From assembly GCF_001922305.1 (NCBI RefSeq), contig NZ_CP018839.1, positions 2,852,001 to 2,916,000 on the forward strand: a stretch of DNA of 64,000 nucleotides, read 5' to 3'. The stretch is from Thauera chlorobenzoica. GTDB lineage: Bacteria > Pseudomonadota > Gammaproteobacteria > Burkholderiales > Rhodocyclaceae. Below the pieces are notes generated by a model. It did not search any database and was not told the origin of the DNA. It saw nothing but the letters and a program-made list of their open reading frames with translations. Positions 63,538-64,000 of the stretch are shown piece after piece. Numbering within the stretch: the first letter of the stretch is position 1; each line of letters starts with the position of its first letter. The translations under genes were made by a program, and so were the position numbers.

Positions 63538-64000
63538 GGCCGTGGGGGCGTGGGCAGAATCCGCTCGGCCCGGCCCGCCGCATCCTGCGGTTTGCGGATC
63601 CGCCGGGCGATCAGCGAGGCCAGCACCAGGCCGGAGAGCGAAGCGGCCCCGGTGACGGCCCAGGTCCAGTGCCAGCCCCCGCTCAGCGCCGCCACCCAGG
63701 CGATCAGCGGTGGCCCGAGGAACTGGCCAGTCGAGGACCACTGCTGCATCCAGCCTACCGTCGCCGAGACCGTCCGCTCGCTCGGCGCCACCTGGACGGC
63801 GAGCGAGAACAGGGCGCCGGGAATCAGGCCGCCGATCGCCGAGAACAGCAGCACCGCCACGTAGCGCACGGCGAACAGCCCGTCGAACGCACTTCCGAAC
63901 GCGACCACCGTCCCCAGCGCCATGGCGATGAATGCGCCGTGGAGGATCTGGCGGGCCTGGATGCCATGGTGGAGCAGGCGGCCGGCGGCGACATTGCCGA
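63534..64000 (-). CDS. MFS transporter, C-terminal fragment
   Basis: The last 154 codons of a membrane transporter that begins outside the window. Hydrophobic segments GAFIAMALGTVVAF, FAVRYVAVLLFSAIGGLIPG, QFLGPPLIAWVAALSGG and WAVTGAASLSGLVLASLIARRI are the last few of an MFS fold. The substrate is unknown. Its TGA overlaps the hoxF ATG, so it appears to be part of the hox transcript. Confidence 0.8.
   Translation of the reverse strand, partial: GNVAAGRLLHHGIQARQILHGAFIAMALGTVVAFGSAFDGLFAVRYVAVLLFSAIGGLIPGALFSLAVQVAPSERTVSATVGWMQQWSSTGQFLGPPLIAWVAALSGGWHWTWAVTGAASLSGLVLASLIARRIRKPQDAAGRAERILPTPPRP

Overview
The window is GC-rich, densely coded chromosomal DNA with short intergenic gaps, many 1-14 bp gene overlaps and long runs of co-directional genes. 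Gene content (Mla-type transport, ETF plus acyl-CoA dehydrogenase, AMP-forming acyl-CoA ligase, DAHP synthase, ppk/ppx, RelA, an NAD-linked Hox hydrogenase) and protein style point to a betaproteobacterium, most likely a Rhodocyclales member near Thauera/Azoarcus. That placement is inference from sequence style, not from a search. No rRNA, tRNA or CRISPR array was seen.

Layout. 1-6634 (minus): a probable protein acetyltransferase of the Pat type, a hexose-6-phosphate mutarotase, Tex, a YffB/ArsC-like protein and the first codons of Hsp33. 6856-13696: a methyltransferase, a divergent selenium pair (mnmH/selD), a tesA/ybbA pair, serB-aroG and tag. 13691-15700 is the only clearly accessory patch: a VOC-family gene preceded by an integron attC-like site that has been split by a complete IS5-family element with TTAG target duplications. 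15708-22065 (minus): corA, a PAS-GGDEF-EAL protein and mfd. 22229-24771 (minus): a complete AmmeMemoRadiSam cluster (amrB, amrA, amrS). 24976-26745 (plus): ispD-ispF-thpR. 26978-30752: a host-attachment (eRF1-like) protein, mtfA and relA. 30814-34608: divergent ppk and ppx with a Pho-box-like repeat between them. 34615-38150: an Mla-type lipid transporter (STAS-MlaE, MlaF, MlaD, lipoprotein) directly behind ppx. 38205-45192: acyl-CoA ligase, TatD, a TetR regulator with CATAC operators, etfBA and an acyl-CoA dehydrogenase, probably a fatty- or aromatic-acid oxidation module. 45377-49530 (minus): one compact six-gene run ompR-envZ-ispZ-yciI-bolA-ppiC ending in a strong terminator. 49819-52279 (plus): a small exported protein, tsaB, rimI and an Fe-S uracil-DNA glycosylase. 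52393-56196: lplT, a LysR regulator and radA. 56377-58347: a pabB-pabC fusion. 58395-64000 (minus): hoxF-hoxU-hoxY-hoxH-hoxW behind a truncated MFS gene.

Most of the window is core metabolism and maintenance. The points that most deserve a second look are the IS-interrupted attC-like site with its neighbouring cassette-like gene, the complete AmmeMemoRadiSam cluster whose function is not established, a pair of dispersed repeats that begin at the stop codons of etfA and lplT and carry hairpins, the Pho-box-like array at ppk/ppx, and the coupling of ppx to an Mla-type transporter.
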